Source of the DNA: Xanthostigma xanthostigma
Taxonomy: Eukaryota > Arthropoda > Insecta > Raphidioptera > Raphidiidae
Length of the DNA: 64,000 nt
Direction of reading: 5' to 3'
Assembly (NCBI GenBank): GCA_963575645.1
Contig: OY754468.1
Location: 10,974,001-11,038,000, forward strand
Numbering within the stretch: position 1 is the stretch's first letter; each line of letters begins with the position of its first letter. The notes under the pieces are model-generated. The model saw only the letters and a list, made by a program, of their open reading frames with translations. It was not told the DNA's origin and ran no database searches. Shown here piece after piece: positions 33,231 through 44,862 of the stretch. The position numbers and the translations under genes were made by a program.

Positions 33231-36200
33231 CTAGGACAGCTGTAGGCGCTCGTTGTGGCGGGACGGGTCGGCTTGGTGGCGAGCGGCCATAACGGGCGCC
33301 GGCGGCAGCGGGATTGGGATGTGGTAATATTTACACGATGGCCGCACGCACTGGCCCTTGGCAGCGTCGCGACACACTGCCACTCGTTGTTCGACTATCT
33401 CCACACCATCTCCTGTAACAGAAATGACGTCGACAAAAACGTCCAGCGTCAATCAAAACGGGTCGGGAATGCAGACGAGTGCTCGGGATAAAATGTCGAG
33501 TCAAATCAATTCCGCAAAAATATAACGCAACACTAGGTTCAAACCATATACTTTTATTCTATACTGAGCATAGGAGTAAAACCGCAATCGAACCATTAGG
33601 GTGATAACATATACTTCTGTCTTTTTTTAAGCCGTAAGCACTGGCGTATCCAGGAGAGCAAAACAAGCACGGGGACCCGGCTTAAGAAATTTCTAATTTG
33701 CCCCCTCCTGGGCTAAAAGCTGGGTACGCCCATGTTAACGTCATAGAAAAAGACAGCGGTTTCGTGATTTAATTTTGCGTTATGTTTGCCTTTAAATAAA
33801 GAAATGCTTATCTACTATTTACTATGATTGTGGCGCGCTCATCTGTTCAGAAACAAATGTTTATCCAGTTCTGCCTTTCGGTTTTGACGCTCATCTCTGA
33901 TGTATCCATTCCTATTAAAAAACGTGGAAGTAATAGCAATATTTTGACGTCGTGACTCATAATCAATCGTTTCGTTTTATCAAAATTTTATTTGTAGCAA
34001 ATAAGCATTTCTCTCATCACTTTTAAAACTAATTTGATTCTACAATTTTTTCCCGCGTAGTATTAAATCCGGAAGGTGTTCGAACGCGGGTTCGTGTCTA
34101 AAGCGCGGGTCACACTAGGCTGGTTGCCAGCCGCGAGTTGTGGAAGCCGCTGCTGTCATCCATCAATCAGCTTGGCGTGAGCATAAAATTCGCCGCTGGC
34201 GCCATCAGCCGGCGAGTATTTATCAGCGGCTGGTGAAATTGGACATGTTCTATTTTGGTAGTCGCAGGCAGCGGCGACTAGCAGGTCACGTTACTCACTC
34301 GCATCCGCTACCACCAGCACCGCTGACCGAAGCAGTGCATCTTAGGCGAGTAAACCATCACGTACCACTATTCGCGGTAGACTAGCGAGTAGCAGCCGTA
34401 GTGTGACCGGGCTGCCCGCCGCTGCTTGCTGGCGCTACTCTCTGCCGCTGATCAGCAGCGGCTGACAAGCAGCCTAGTGTGACCCGCGCTTAAAGAAAAA
34501 GATAATTTCGTTATTCAACGAGACGTTGGTACATTTAGCGCTTCCAAATTCAATACTACCTCTGTTACTACCTCGAATATAGAATAACATACCGACCTTC
34601 CTGTATGTGAACGAACTTGCAGGCCAGCCGATTACAAATGTTTCGATTAAAATCTTGGCACACCGGGAGGGTGTCCAGTAACTGTAAGAATATTTACTAA
34701 TATCAAATATTGTATCCATTCATTGATTATTGAATTTTTTTTATACTATCTACATGTAAATATTAATGTATAATTATTTTTTCAAACACATTCAATTTTT
34801 GTGTTCAGGAATCGTTGATGGTATTGATTTTTCGCATACTAATTTTGAATGACAGATCAAAAATCAACTGCCGCTGCTTTCTGCATCCAAAAGTGGTGCA
34901 ATCATTGGCGGCGGAAGGGATGTCTGGGGGGCGAAGCCCCTTCCCCCATGTAGTCTAGTATGTTTAATATTCTTTACAACATGAGCTTTAGTTAAGTCTA
35001 AAATCCTCAATTAGTATACTTATTACAATTTATGTTATAAGTCAATTTCAATTATTACGAAACGCAATTTGGAAAAATTTGAATGTATTTGAAAAAGGGA
35101 GTGAATGCGTGCTTCTGACCAGATATTTCATAACTGATATAAAATTTGACAATTTCTTTTACTTAATTTTATTCCTATATGTACTGAAAGAAAAACATAC
35201 TAACGAAATAAAAAAACTCTGCGAACATAGTAAGAAATGTCTGAGAAAGTCAGTTATTTACCACATTTTAGCAAGTGATTAATAAATTTAGAATATAAAC
35301 CGAGCTGTGCGCACAATGAATTTCAATTTTTGGCACATTAAAAACCTGTCTTTGATATATTAGCTTTTGATATACAAAAAAATAATGCTAAAACATGATT
35401 TTCAGCAAAAGCGAACTTTGGAAGCAATGTTAATGAATTGAGAAAATAAGAACGCATGCAAAATTTTTTTGAAGAATCTTTTACTTAACAGATATATTTC
35501 CAGCACAAGGATGATAGGCAGAATCACAAAGTGATAACAAAAAACAAATGCCAGATATTGATATAATATAAAAAACAGCATTAAGCAATCACTATTAATT
35601 ACTGAATTTGGAAATATTTAAAAACTAACTCTACTTAACCCATTGGTTAAAAGCAGCAAGCAATAAAATTACTACGAAGCGTTTTAAAAAAAATATAATT
35701 AAACAAAATTAATGAATTGAATATATTTAATAAAAAAGTATACTCCAAATTTAAGCATTGTCAGATTCTTTGCTTATAGTCAGAGTGCCCGTCGGCAAAA
35801 ATTTTACTGACAAATACTCTCCCCAAACTTTGTATATGGCTTCATTAGGCCTAGTCTAACACCTATTTCCTCTATGACTTTTCTTGATTTTGGGGCGTTT
35901 TCCCTCTAAATTTTCCGAAAGATGTCGTTTTGACGACATGTAAAAATGTAAAGATACTGTTTGTTTTTCTAATTGGATAGCTTAAAAACTTCAGCCAAAA
36001 CGCTAAAATAATGTTCTCTGACAAATAACATGAACCATTTCAAAATGTCTGACACCTCGAATATGTCGAACATATTCGAGGTGTCAGACATTTTAAATGG
36101 TTCCACGTGACAAGCCGACAGTAGTGAAATTAAACAAAAGGTGACACACTTAAATCGGAATATACTGAAAACACGGCGTACAAATGGGTATATTAAAATA

Positions 36201-38059
36201 AATCCAATGGGTTACTCTGGCGTATACAACAGTATTACAGTGTAAAAAAATTCGCATAACCCAACCATCTATGTTCCGTCTAAACCCGGCTTACTTAAGA
36301 CAGGTTTATGGTATGATTGGCCCAGGTTTAGCTAAGTCACATGAATGGTTAGATTATAGAAGTTTCACTGTACATAAAGTGCTTCAAAAATAGAGACAGA
36401 AACTTCAGGAAACGATTCTGGGACACGCTTGAAACTTTGTTTTCCCAACGTTTGAGATAACTTACGTTTAATTAGTTTTTTTTTTAAATACAACTGAAAA
36501 AGGTGGCCTTTTCATGGGCAACCGATCAGCTAACATATTTCAGTGATGTTGACGTTATACGGTAATATTAGAAACATTTTATTATTTAAACAATATCACT
36601 GCTGGGATTCAAACCCGAATCTTCATTATCGCAGCGGATGAGTTAGTAATTATTAATCTATTCTTTTATTAAACAACCAATCTTTCTCATAACAACATAT
36701 CTGCAACTGTACAGTTACAAATATTGATTGTTTGGTTATGTCATCGAAGAGTAATCGATAACGCATCCGCCGCGATAGTGGAAGATTCGGGGTTGGGTTC
36801 CGACAGTTACATTGTTTGAGTAATAAGATTTTTCTCTGATATTGCATTGTAACGTCAACAATGGGTGTTTCAAAATATAATAGCAAACTATAACTATCTA
36901 TTTGTATATTTATAATCTTACGTTTTGATTTTGTAACAAGTATAAATATGAATAATTATAATATGTTTGTTGTTGGATATAAATGTTTAATGCAAAAATA
37001 TTAAACATTGATTGTCGCCATGTTTCTGTGCAATTTGTACCTTATATGTGGAACAAAATAAACCTGATATTCAATTGTTTTTTATCATCCGACTCGCAAA
37101 TTAATTCAACAAACAAAAAACACTATAAACATCAATATTATAAAATTTTTAATCTTGACATATGTTTCTCTATCAAGAAAAAAAATAGAATTCTGGCAAT
37201 TAAAAATACCTATATGTGGATTTCTATAGTTCTAGACGGATCTCCTAGATTTTTTAAATATATTCTGAACTCATTTTTAAGTTCTTCATTTATTTATATC
37301 TACTACAAAAGCTACATAATGATCTCTCGGATGTTATTCCGATCCTTGTGGGTTTTTTTAAAATAATAATAAAAATTTACAAACACCCAGTTCCCAGCTT
37401 CTAAACTGAAAATTGGGGCAACAATTAGGTAATTTATCAATTTTAAGTATCTGAAACAATAGCTTGAAAATCTTACTCGGCACTAGTCCAGAATTATCAA
37501 AGCGGTTAAATACAAAAAATGCATTTTTTGTTAATTTCTGGACGTATGTTTATATAAAGTTTTTCGTTTAATTTTCGAGCAGCCCCGACGAGAGGGGAGT
37601 ATGGAAAAGATAACGAGATTTTTCGACTGCGATATCCAAAATTAGTTATTGGATGTTTAGAAGGCAAAGTCTTCAGTGGCAACAGGATCCAGAAAAGAAA
37701 CGCAATTATTAATATGACATTTGCATTTATTTGCAAACCTTTCAAAGCGTTAGCAAATAAATGCAAATATCATATTAGTAATTTTCTTTTTGTCGAATCC
37801 TATTTACATAACTGTATGTCTTTGGATAAATAAATTCTAATTCTAATTGCGTTTCTATTCATTTTGTAATTCGATTTCAAAAATCTCTGTCAAGTTAAGA
37901 TTTTCTCTCCTCGGGCACGTGTTCCAGAATATTTTCCTGAAGTTTCTAGATCTATTTGTGAAGCATTCTGTACGTAAATCAGTTATATAATGCTTAAGTC
38001 TACATATACCTGTCCTTGGTCATCAGTGTAGATCACATAGGGAGCATTTGGGGGCACAC
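33231..38059 (-). CDS. Tandem CCCH zinc-finger protein, C-terminal part (3 exons; 5' end not found)
   Basis: Minus-strand exons are 38059-38010 (50 nt), 34681-34597 (85 nt) and 33412-33231 (182 nt, ending in TAG). The reading phases join exactly: exon one ends in phase 0, exon two starts in phase 0 and ends with one base, and exon three supplies two. Exon one encodes VPPNAPYVIYTDDQGQ. Exon two has CQDFNRNICNRLACKFVH and exon three CRDAAKGQCVRPSCKYYH, both C-x7-C-x4-C-x3-H, the spacing used by muscleblind-type RNA-binding fingers. A proline-rich tail follows. Acceptors are TTGACACAG, ATTCTTACAG and TTCTGTTACAG; donors are GTATATG and the weaker GTCGGTA. CCCH pairs usually bind single-stranded RNA. 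The strand is the same as the muscleblind exon 22 kb upstream, so these may be alternative muscleblind 3' exons, but a separate gene is equally possible. A Harbinger MITE lies in the last intron. Confidence 0.72.
33535..33775. repeat. Repeat shared with 54.1-54.3 kb (GGCGTATCCAGGAG unit)
   Basis: ATATACTTCTGTCTTTTTTT, CACTGGCGTATCCAGGAGA, CCCGGCTTAAGAAAT and GCTGGGTACGCCCATG match the core of the large inverted element at 53908-54499 in order. GGCGTATCC and GGGTACGCCC form imperfect inverted ends. It lies in the last intron of the CCCH gene. Confidence 0.7.
34102..34490. mobile_element. PIF/Harbinger-type MITE (AGCGCGGGTCACACTAGGCT)
   Basis: Ends AGCGCGGGTCACACTAGGCT and AGCCTAGTGTGACCCGCGCT are perfect inverses. 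TAA flanks both sides (34099-34101 and 34491-34493). The GC-rich interior has many GCCGCTG motifs. It sits in the intron between the two zinc-finger exons. Confidence 0.88.
34720..36031. other. AT-rich intronic sequence, nothing recognised
   Basis: GGGGGGCGAAGCCCCTTCCCCC at about 34925-34947 forms a small GC hairpin. A 67-codon frame at 35079-35282 (+) has no recognisable family. Confidence 0.35.
36032..36103. repeat. Long hairpin (72 bp, one small loop)
   Basis: GAACCATTTCAAAATGTCTG, then ACACCTCGAATATG, pairs with CATATTCGAGGTGT and CAGACATTTTAAATGGTTC with a single mismatch and a loop of about 6 bases. Confidence 0.9.
36104..36547. other. Nothing recognised
   Basis: AT-rich, no coding signal. 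Confidence 0.3.
36548..36859. mobile_element. Fold-back MITE containing a tRNA B-box-like motif
   Basis: Ends GTTGACGTTA and TAACGTCAAC are inverted, and arms of about 130 bp pair (CGAATCTTC with GAAGATTCG, GCGGATG with CATCCGC). On the minus strand each arm has a GGGTTTGAATCCC-like or related GGGTTCC motif similar to a tRNA T-arm. No full cloverleaf can be drawn. Confidence 0.65.
36860..37683. other. AT-rich, nothing convincing
   Basis: A 127-codon frame at 36983-37366 (+) is Ile/Phe/Tyr/Lys-rich as expected of AT-rich noise and lacks similarity to any family I know. Confidence 0.3.
37684..37800. repeat. Imperfect hairpin (fold-back)
   Basis: AATATGACATTTGCATTTAT and TTGC pair with GCAA and ATAAATGCAAATATCATATT across a loop of about 15 bases. 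Outer GGATCC/GGATTC ends are also inverted. Confidence 0.75.
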
Positions 38060-38600
38060 CTGTGTCAAGGGCCACAATTAGGGCCACATGCAGCACACGT
38101 CAACCAGCAGTGCAGCGCAAGCCATCATCATCGCAGCCATTCAGCGTGACGATATTTATATATATATATATAATACGTTATTTATGCCGTTACGTTACGT
38201 TACGGCCGCGTCCCAGCGGAACGCGGTGTAAACCGACACCGTGATTAACGACGAGGAAAGACGATATTAGGCGTGCAGGTCGTAGTAAATTTTTTTTAAA
38301 CAAGCACGACATATTTTTTTTGGTTATGTTTTTGATTTGTACGTCGTGAAAAAAACAACACACATATAGCAAATCCACAAAAATAAATAAATAAAAACAA
38401 TCAATTTCAGCATGGATCGATCATAAAAAATGGGATTTAATCCGTTGCAGATGATTGTAAATGTGTTTGTGATTGATGCGTTTTTGTGTCAACCGATATA
38501 TAAAATGTGTTTAAAAAAAAACAGAAGAATGTAGAACGAAGGTGCGCCACACCAGAAACGTAAGCATGGAACAAAAAAGAGCCACTAAATTATTAATTGT
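38060..38600. other. Upstream of the first CCCH exon; no further exon found
   Basis: A short GC-richer patch (38060-38240) contains (AT)n at 38157-38174 and GTTACGTTACGTTACG. I could not find a preceding exon that ends with one extra base. Confidence 0.3.
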
Positions 38601-38900
38601 TAAAAAGAAAAATTCATTATACATGCATTGTAATATTTTGGATCAGGTCGAATTTGGGTTTTGACGTGCGTTTTCAAAGCGCACTCTACAACTGAGAGGT
38701 TTTTGAAGTGGGTTACCAGTTCGCCAAGGGCTATGTAGTTTCTGTCACCAATCGTTAAACCTGAACGATCACGTACATACAATTCGTTCTGCCTAGAGGA
38801 AATTTCAGTGAACTGCAAAACATTTGTGTCCGGTAGATACAATCTTTTGCCCTACATTTTTTCCCCACTTTTTTCAAAATAATCGGATCACGAAACCTAA

Positions 38901-39494
38901 GGGCTCTTGTTAACGACAACGGATAACGGTCCGATTTTTGTGACAGGCGACGGGCCGACGCGCAGTGTTCAATAGGTTAGTGCGGGTGTTTGTTAACGCG
39001 ACAGGCATGTAACCGTTGCAACAAAACTCAACGGATACCCGCACGTCGCCCCTCGGAAGAAGTCTGTTGACGACGACAGATGTGCGCGCACGTTTTTACC
39101 TATACCTACCTACCTTGTGCTGCTCAATTATGGAGAAAAGGGATATTAATATGGATTTATTAATTAGCCTTGTTCATAATAGGCCAGTGTTATGGGACAT
39201 GACTTTAGAAAATTACAAAAATAAACAAGCAAATTTTGCGGCATGGAATCTGTATAATGCTAAATGAAGAATTTGAGACATTATCTGATAAAGAAAAAAC
39301 TCTCTTTCTAATAAAATAGGATGAACCCATAGCTTCCTCCTTTTTTTCGTAGCTGCCACTGTTTTTTGTATAAATAGTAGGCTACTACTTCTTAGAACGG
39401 ACGCGCTCACGTTTTATTAGCGGATCGTGTACAAAGGTAACCGTTTCGCGTCGGTCCGTTACCCGTTGACTAAAACGCTCGTTATTAAGAGCCC
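38901..39494. mobile_element. Non-autonomous PIF/Harbinger element with a MADF frame
   Basis: Ends GGGCTCTTGTTAACGA and the inverse of CGTTATTAAGAGCCC are flanked by TAA (38898-38900 and 39495-39497). Subterminal CGGATAACGG and CCGTTACCCGTTG are also inverted. It encloses a MADF-domain start (39130-39267). Confidence 0.85.
39130..39267 (+). pseudogene. MADF-domain N-terminal fragment inside Harbinger element
   Basis: The frame reads MDLLISLVHNRPVLWDMTL then ENYKNKQANFAAWNLYN before a stop. The LIxLVxxRPxLWDxTLxxYKxKxxxxxAW pattern is the first half of a MADF (Myb/SANT-like) domain, the usual DNA-binding accessory protein of PIF/Harbinger transposons. Only about half of the domain remains. 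Confidence 0.75.
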
Positions 39495-39497
39495 TAA

Positions 39498-40090
39498 TGC
39501 TGAGTTGCAGAACGCATGGTCCAAAAAATTGGTGATCTTGGATATGATATCCTCACATTTTTATATTTACGCAGAAAAGCAAGTTCTTTGTTATATGTAG
39601 AACATTAGATTGTGCTTACAGAAAAACAAATGGCATAGGAAAAGATGACTTTTCAAATTAAATTTTGATCAAAATGCATAGAGAAAAAAAGACTCTCGCG
39701 CGTTAGAAGTGAAACTTCTTAGGTTCTAGCATTTCTTGACGATTTTATCATTTCAGGATTAAGAAATAGTGATGAGGAATTTGTTACCGTGACTAGAGAA
39801 AATGCTGCGTATACACATAGTACTTCAATGCGCATGCATGTAGAGTACGTGTGTCGCTTTGAAAGAGAGAGTAAAAACGATTCTCCCACTCTTGCCTCTC
39901 GACTGTCGGTTGAAGTCGTAGAAGGGGTGGTGTTGCACTGTTCGTGTGATAAAGGCCAATTTACCGCACCCCTCATAAAGAAGTTTCGAAATGGAAAATG
40001 TTGAATATATACGTATACACAGTCTAAAAAAAAATCAGTTTTCGAGCAGAATCGATTTAAAATTCTATAATGCTTTTCTTATCGAAAAAG
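39498..40090. other. Intergenic or intronic, nothing recognised
   Basis: GC-richer patch at 39790-40000 with overlapping frames on both strands and no identifiable domain. Confidence 0.3.
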
Positions 40091-40573
40091 GACCCCGCAC
40101 AAACCTTATTAGATTTAGTTCTCGGTTAAATTGATCGAAATAAGTTTTGTTTTATAGTTTAAAGGCCACTAACAAAAAGTTACCATGGGCATACCCTAAA
40201 AACCAATAGATTTTTAGTTACAGATATGTTTAGCAAGATTTTAGATATAGAGATATCTAACTGAATTCATAATCTTAAAAAATCATAAGCTCTAGAAATA
40301 TGTTTTCGAGTGCGCTGAATCCGAATATGACATTATTATTTTATACAGAGTGACACCTTCCAACATTACCTAGTTTTCTAAAAAAAGCACAAAAGTTGAA
40401 CATGGAACATGTTTGTGAATTCAATGGATATTCCTACATCTAAAATCTCGCTATTCATTATATCTGTAGGTAAAAATCTATTGGTTATTAGGCTATCCTC
40501 CCATGGCAACTTTTTCTTAGTGACCATTTTCGATCAATTTATTATCCGAGACACAAATCCCATAAGGTTTGTG
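40091..40573. mobile_element. Fold-back element copy (CCCCGCACAAACC family)
   Basis: It starts GGACCCCGCACAAACCTTAT and ends CATAAGGTTTGTG, having lost the final GCGGGATC. The inverted CCATGGGC/CCATGGC blocks and core CAGAGTGACACCTTCCAACA match the other copies. Confidence 0.8.
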
Positions 40574-41606
40574 TTTTCTGGAATAATCTTTTTTTTAATT
40601 TAAGCTCATATTCACGTCGTGTCTAGATTGGCGAAAAAAACTACATAGTTCAGACGTAGCAACTGGGTACAGAAATTTCTGTTGCAATTGTTTCATCCAG
40701 CGCAGGTGGGTTTTGAAAAACGTCAATAAAAAAAACCACCTGGATCCAGTACAAAAAAAAATTAACAAAATTTGCATAACTGAAACAAAACAAAAAAATA
40801 AATAAAAAAAATTATTGTCGTTTCTTGAGCACAAGTCATGCAGTCACAAAAATAATGTCATTACCTATTTGCTGGTAACATTTTCCTAAATTTTATATAC
40901 GTAAGTATATAGTATATCGATCTAAAAATAATTATAAAAGCAGAAACCTTGCACCTAAAAGTCCTAGAAAAAAATTATAAATAGGCGAAGTCAAGCGATT
41001 ACAGCAAATATGATGTGTGATATTCGATTCTCAATATCCACTGTCAGCAGCTATAAAAAAATAAAAAAAAATAAAAAAAAGACTACAGAGCATTATAATT
41101 AAACAAGTTGGCTTTGTCTACAGAAAGAAGAATAAAAATATACGTAACAAGTAAAGAATTAAGCAGGTTGCTTGTGCCGGTTAGACCAAGCTCCGCAATC
41201 AACCTAAGCGGTAAATGATTCTATCAATGCAGAATATTAGAAGCACTGCGGTTAGGAACTATATAAAAAACTCAACACTCCTCAACAATTTTTATTATTC
41301 AATGTACATTTCGAGACAACGTTTCCATCAACAGCAAAAATTAAACTGTTGAAGACAGAAGACTTCAACTGTAAGCATTAGATGTGTAATGATACGCCCG
41401 TGTGCTGTAAAAATGTCAATTTTGCAATCCTGTTACGGCGGATGTGAAGACGACAAAGCGTGTGAATCTGAAGTCCGAGCCGGCGGAAGTGCAATGTCTA
41501 AATCTGACATAGAACTTTTTGCGACCCCCAGGCTAAAAGGAGAAAGATCGATCGATCGCGAGGCAGTTGACAGTCTGGCAGGACAGTTGCTAGAGGACAG
41601 TTCTAT
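40574..41606. other. No assigned gene; one open frame cut by a MITE
   Basis: A plus-strand frame from 41389 stays open for about 70 codons with balanced composition (it includes CEDDKACESE and AVDSLAGQLLEDSS) until the MITE at 41607. The minus strand is also open across much of it. No family recognised. The remainder is AT-rich. Confidence 0.3.
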
Positions 41607-41868
41607 CACGAAGTCTTTAACCAGGAGACCTAGCTTGCTGTGTTTTGAGACGGACCGTTTTCTGGCGCACGCGAGATGGCGCTGTTATCACTAACTGGGA
41701 AAACTTCTTTCTACCTGTTTTCGCCATAGTTACCAAAGTTGTTTAACTACACACATGTAAGGTATGAACGTGTGTGCGTTACCCAGTAGCTGACGCCATA
41801 TTGGTCCATGCGACAGTTATCGGTCCACCGCTACACTCGAGCTGGGTCTCCTAGTGACAGACTTCGTG
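41607..41868. mobile_element. MITE, AGGAGACCTAGC family, complete copy
   Basis: Ends CACGAAGTC and GACTTCGTG are perfect inverses, followed inward by AGGAGACCTAGCT versus AGCTGGGTCTCCT. A second, shorter copy is in NFS1 intron 2. The target duplication is unclear. Confidence 0.75.
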
Positions 41869-42590
41869 AACTCTATGTCTTCAATTGTACATTTAATAAT
41901 AAAATTGTGGTACCTTTGGAAATGATCGGAGTGTTGTTTTTTTTTCATTAATTCTAGAATGGTTACACAGACGGTTGAGAAAGTTTGGTAAAACGTCACA
42001 AACAAACCTACTGTAGCAAAATTGCGAAATTTTTTATGTTAAACGTGTGGAATCTATTATATTAAACATGCCTCTTTTGGGTTTTAGTAATCATTTCCTT
42101 TGGTATATTAAACTAAACACACACAAGTTGGCTTGGGTGCAAAATGTTGTTTGAAAAATAGAAATTATTTACATGATTTTTTTTAGCCACTCATCGCTTA
42201 AGCATTCCTGTTGTAGAAAAACAAATAATAGTGTGTATAGTAAGAAATAATAATAGGAAAATATCGCTCTGTTTTTAATGGTTCCAATTCTAAAATTTTG
42301 ATGCACTCACATTTATATATTCGAATTAATTTTTTTTTTAATAATTACGTTATTTTAATATCTTCTTTTTCAAGATATTTCTGTCGCACTTTTTTTTTAA
42401 TTCGATGAAAATCAGATTCGTTCTTTCAAATATAACAATTTATAAAAATTACTCGTATGTTTGACTTTTGTGTTTGGTTAATTTTTATTTTTATGATACT
42501 GTTGTATTTTATATTTGTTATTATAATACCTAACCTATCTATTTCGTATATTCAAAATAACAATTTTTTATATTATTATTTATCCCACAT
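41869..42590. other. AT-rich, nothing recognised
   Basis: T-rich and A-rich runs with no coding signal. Confidence 0.3.
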
Positions 42591-42599
42591 CGAAGTCTC

Positions 42600-42960
42600 G
42601 TGTAATTTCAATAATATCCTTGTCCCTGGAGTTCACAGGAAACAACGTAGGAATAAGTAGAGAGGAGACTTCAACGATAGGTGATGAAGGCAACTCGGAC
42701 CATAGCTCGTTTTGTTTAGTTTAGAATGAGTTTTTCAAGTAATTTCAGCAATTCATAAGTATTCCTGAAGTTCAACGTAGTGTAAAAAGTACGTACAGTG
42801 TGGAGACTTCAACTCTAGGTAAGGACAGGAAACTTGTTTCATTCCAAAAAGAGTTTTTCATGTACCTACTTCCAGCAAATCGTGATTTTTTCTGTAGTTT
42901 ACAGGAATTACGTACGTAGAGAAGGGAGACTTTAACTATAGGTAAGGACGGATCTGGACC
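42600..42960 (+). repeat. Three exon-like repeats ending GGAGACTTCAACTxTAGGTAAGGAC
   Basis: GGAGACTTCAAC or GGAGACTTTAAC starts at 42664, 42802 and 42925, each immediately followed by a splice-donor-like AGGTAAGG or AGGTGATG. Upstream of each, about 35-45 bases earlier, is an acceptor-like CACAG, ACGTAG or TTACAG. A looser fourth copy (GAAGACTTCAACTGTAAGC) is at about 41358. Stops occur in all frames, so they are not evidently coding. Confidence 0.55.
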
Positions 42961-43360
42961 ATTATTTGTTTATTTTGAAGTAGATCTAGCGAGATTTCCT
43001 CATTAGAAAAAAAGTATGTAAGTACTCTATCAAACTATAAAAATATTGTAAACATTTCTCAGGTCAGATATTGAAAATTATCAATGTTTTTTCTTAATAA
43101 TTTATGACAGTGGAGCTAGGAAGAAGGATGTAAAACAAAAATTGAAGAAGCGTTTTTTTTAATTCACAGTCGATTTTCGAAACCATCAATATGTTTTCCC
43201 ACTTATTTAAAACTCTTGGTTTGACGGCATTGTTTATTTACTTTTTTATCCGCACATTTTTATTATTTTGCCTTACACTTTTGGATCGAACATGGAAATG
43301 CTAGCTTGAATAATATAACAACAAACTCATTTTTTTAATGTTTTAAAATATTACCTACTG

Positions 43361-43874
43361 GGCCCCGCACAAACCTTATAAGATTTGCTTCTCGGTTAAA
43401 TTGATCAAAAATGGTTTTATTTTATATTTTAAAGGTCACTAAGAAAAAGTGTCCATGGGCGCATAGCCTAAAAACCAATAGATATGTTGTGCGAGTTTTT
43501 AGATATAGGGGTATCCATTGAATTCACAAACATGCTCCATGCTCAAATTTTGTGCTTTTTTTAAGAAATAGAAAAATAGTCGAAAACTAGATAATGTTGG
43601 AAGGTGTCACCCTATATAAAATAATAACGCCATATTCAAATTCAGCGCACTCGAAAACATATTTCTAGAGCTTATGATTTTTTGAGATTATGAATTCAGT
43701 TAGATATCTCAATATATCTAAAATCTCGCTAAACATATCTGTAGCTAAAAATCTATTGGTTTTTAGGCTATGCGTCCATGAACACTTTTTCTTAGTGACC
43801 TTTAAACTATAAAATAAAACCATTTTCGATCAATTTGACCAAGGACCAAATCCCCTAAGGTTTGTGCGGGATCC
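43361..43874. mobile_element. Fold-back element copy (CCCCGCACAAACC family), complete
   Basis: Ends GGCCCCGCACAAACCTTATA and the inverse of AAGGTTTGTGCGGGATCC. Arms of about 200 bp carry CACTAAGAAAAAGTGTCCAT and its inverse. The core is inverted relative to other copies (GGAAGGTGTCACCCTAT). No open frame. Confidence 0.85.
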
Positions 43875-44326
43875 TTTTAAAAAAATGTTCTAAAAATTTC
43901 GTTAATTCAAGTTTCAGACAAATGAATAATTTATGTTATCATAACAAATGATAAACTGTATTTTTATGTAACTAACGCCGTTGGCAAAAGCACTTTTTAC
44001 GGTAAAAAATATTTATTTAGGGACTCTACAAGGCACTTTAAGTTTAGCTTTTAAACACGTTACACTGTATCTAGATTCAAAATCTAAACAATAAACTGTT
44101 TTCTAAAACTTGCCTAAATTAGGCTAGACAACACAGCGTCTACGTTGTCTACAGAGAATTTAATTTCAACGGGCATAAAGAGTTTACATGTTAATTATCT
44201 CCATTTGATTTACATTGGATACAAGTTGGATCAAAATATAGTGGACGTAGTCCATAAAAAACAGTTGTAACTTTTTACAGTACTAAATAATATTTCCGAG
44301 TTAGTCGACTATCTGCTTTTTTTCAC
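43875..44326. other. Nothing recognised
   Basis: AT-rich, no features. Confidence 0.3.
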
Positions 44327-44330
44327 TTAA

Positions 44331-44862
44331 GGTAGTACGAGCACCAAGGCAACTTTAAATAAAAGGCTTGATTTTTTTTTATATTTCGGTAGATGGATGA
44401 TATGTTTTCATTGATTTCTCCAAAACTAGTCGATGGAAATTAAAAAAAAAACTATTTAAATTAAAGTTAAAACCTTAATAAATTATTAAAAACAAAAAAA
44501 AAACCGTTGTGCCCGACTAATTTAAAAAATATTTAATTACAAAGATTAAATATCTTTTTAATTAGTCGGGCACAACGAGTTTTTTTTTTGTTTTCAATAA
44601 TTTATTAAGGTTTTAACTTTAATTTAAATAGTTTTTTTTTTAATTTCCACTGACTAGTTTTGGAGAAATCAATGAAAACATATCATCCATCTACCGTTTT
44701 ACCATAAAGCCAATGTTAAATATGCCTACTTTTGAAGTCATTTATTTATTTAAATAATCGGACAACCCCTTCTAAAATTTTCAGAATTGGTTTAGACTTA
44801 GTCCAACTTCATATAAAAAAATCAAGCCTTTTATTTAAAATTGCCTTGGTGTTCGTACTACC
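44331..44862. mobile_element. Fold-back MITE, TTAA target (piggyBac-like), copy 1
   Basis: Ends GGTAGTACGAGCACCAAGG and CCTTGGTGTTCGTACTACC lie between perfect TTAA duplicates (44327-44330 and 44863-44866). Inside are a further inverted pair around AGATTAAATATCTTTTTAATT and two copies of GTGCCCGACTAATT in opposite orientation. TTAA is the piggyBac target; assignment rests on that alone. Confidence 0.75.

Noticed and set aside
36596..36680. Possible tRNA gene (minus strand) from a GGGTTTGAATCCC motif
   Set aside because: No acceptor stem, D-arm or anticodon arm could be drawn, and the motif recurs inverted in a fold-back element.
38600..38842. Minus-strand 80-codon frame with a vaguely SH2-like tail
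   Set aside because: Similarity is too weak, there is no clear acceptor with a pyrimidine tract, and the core SH2 arginine region is absent.
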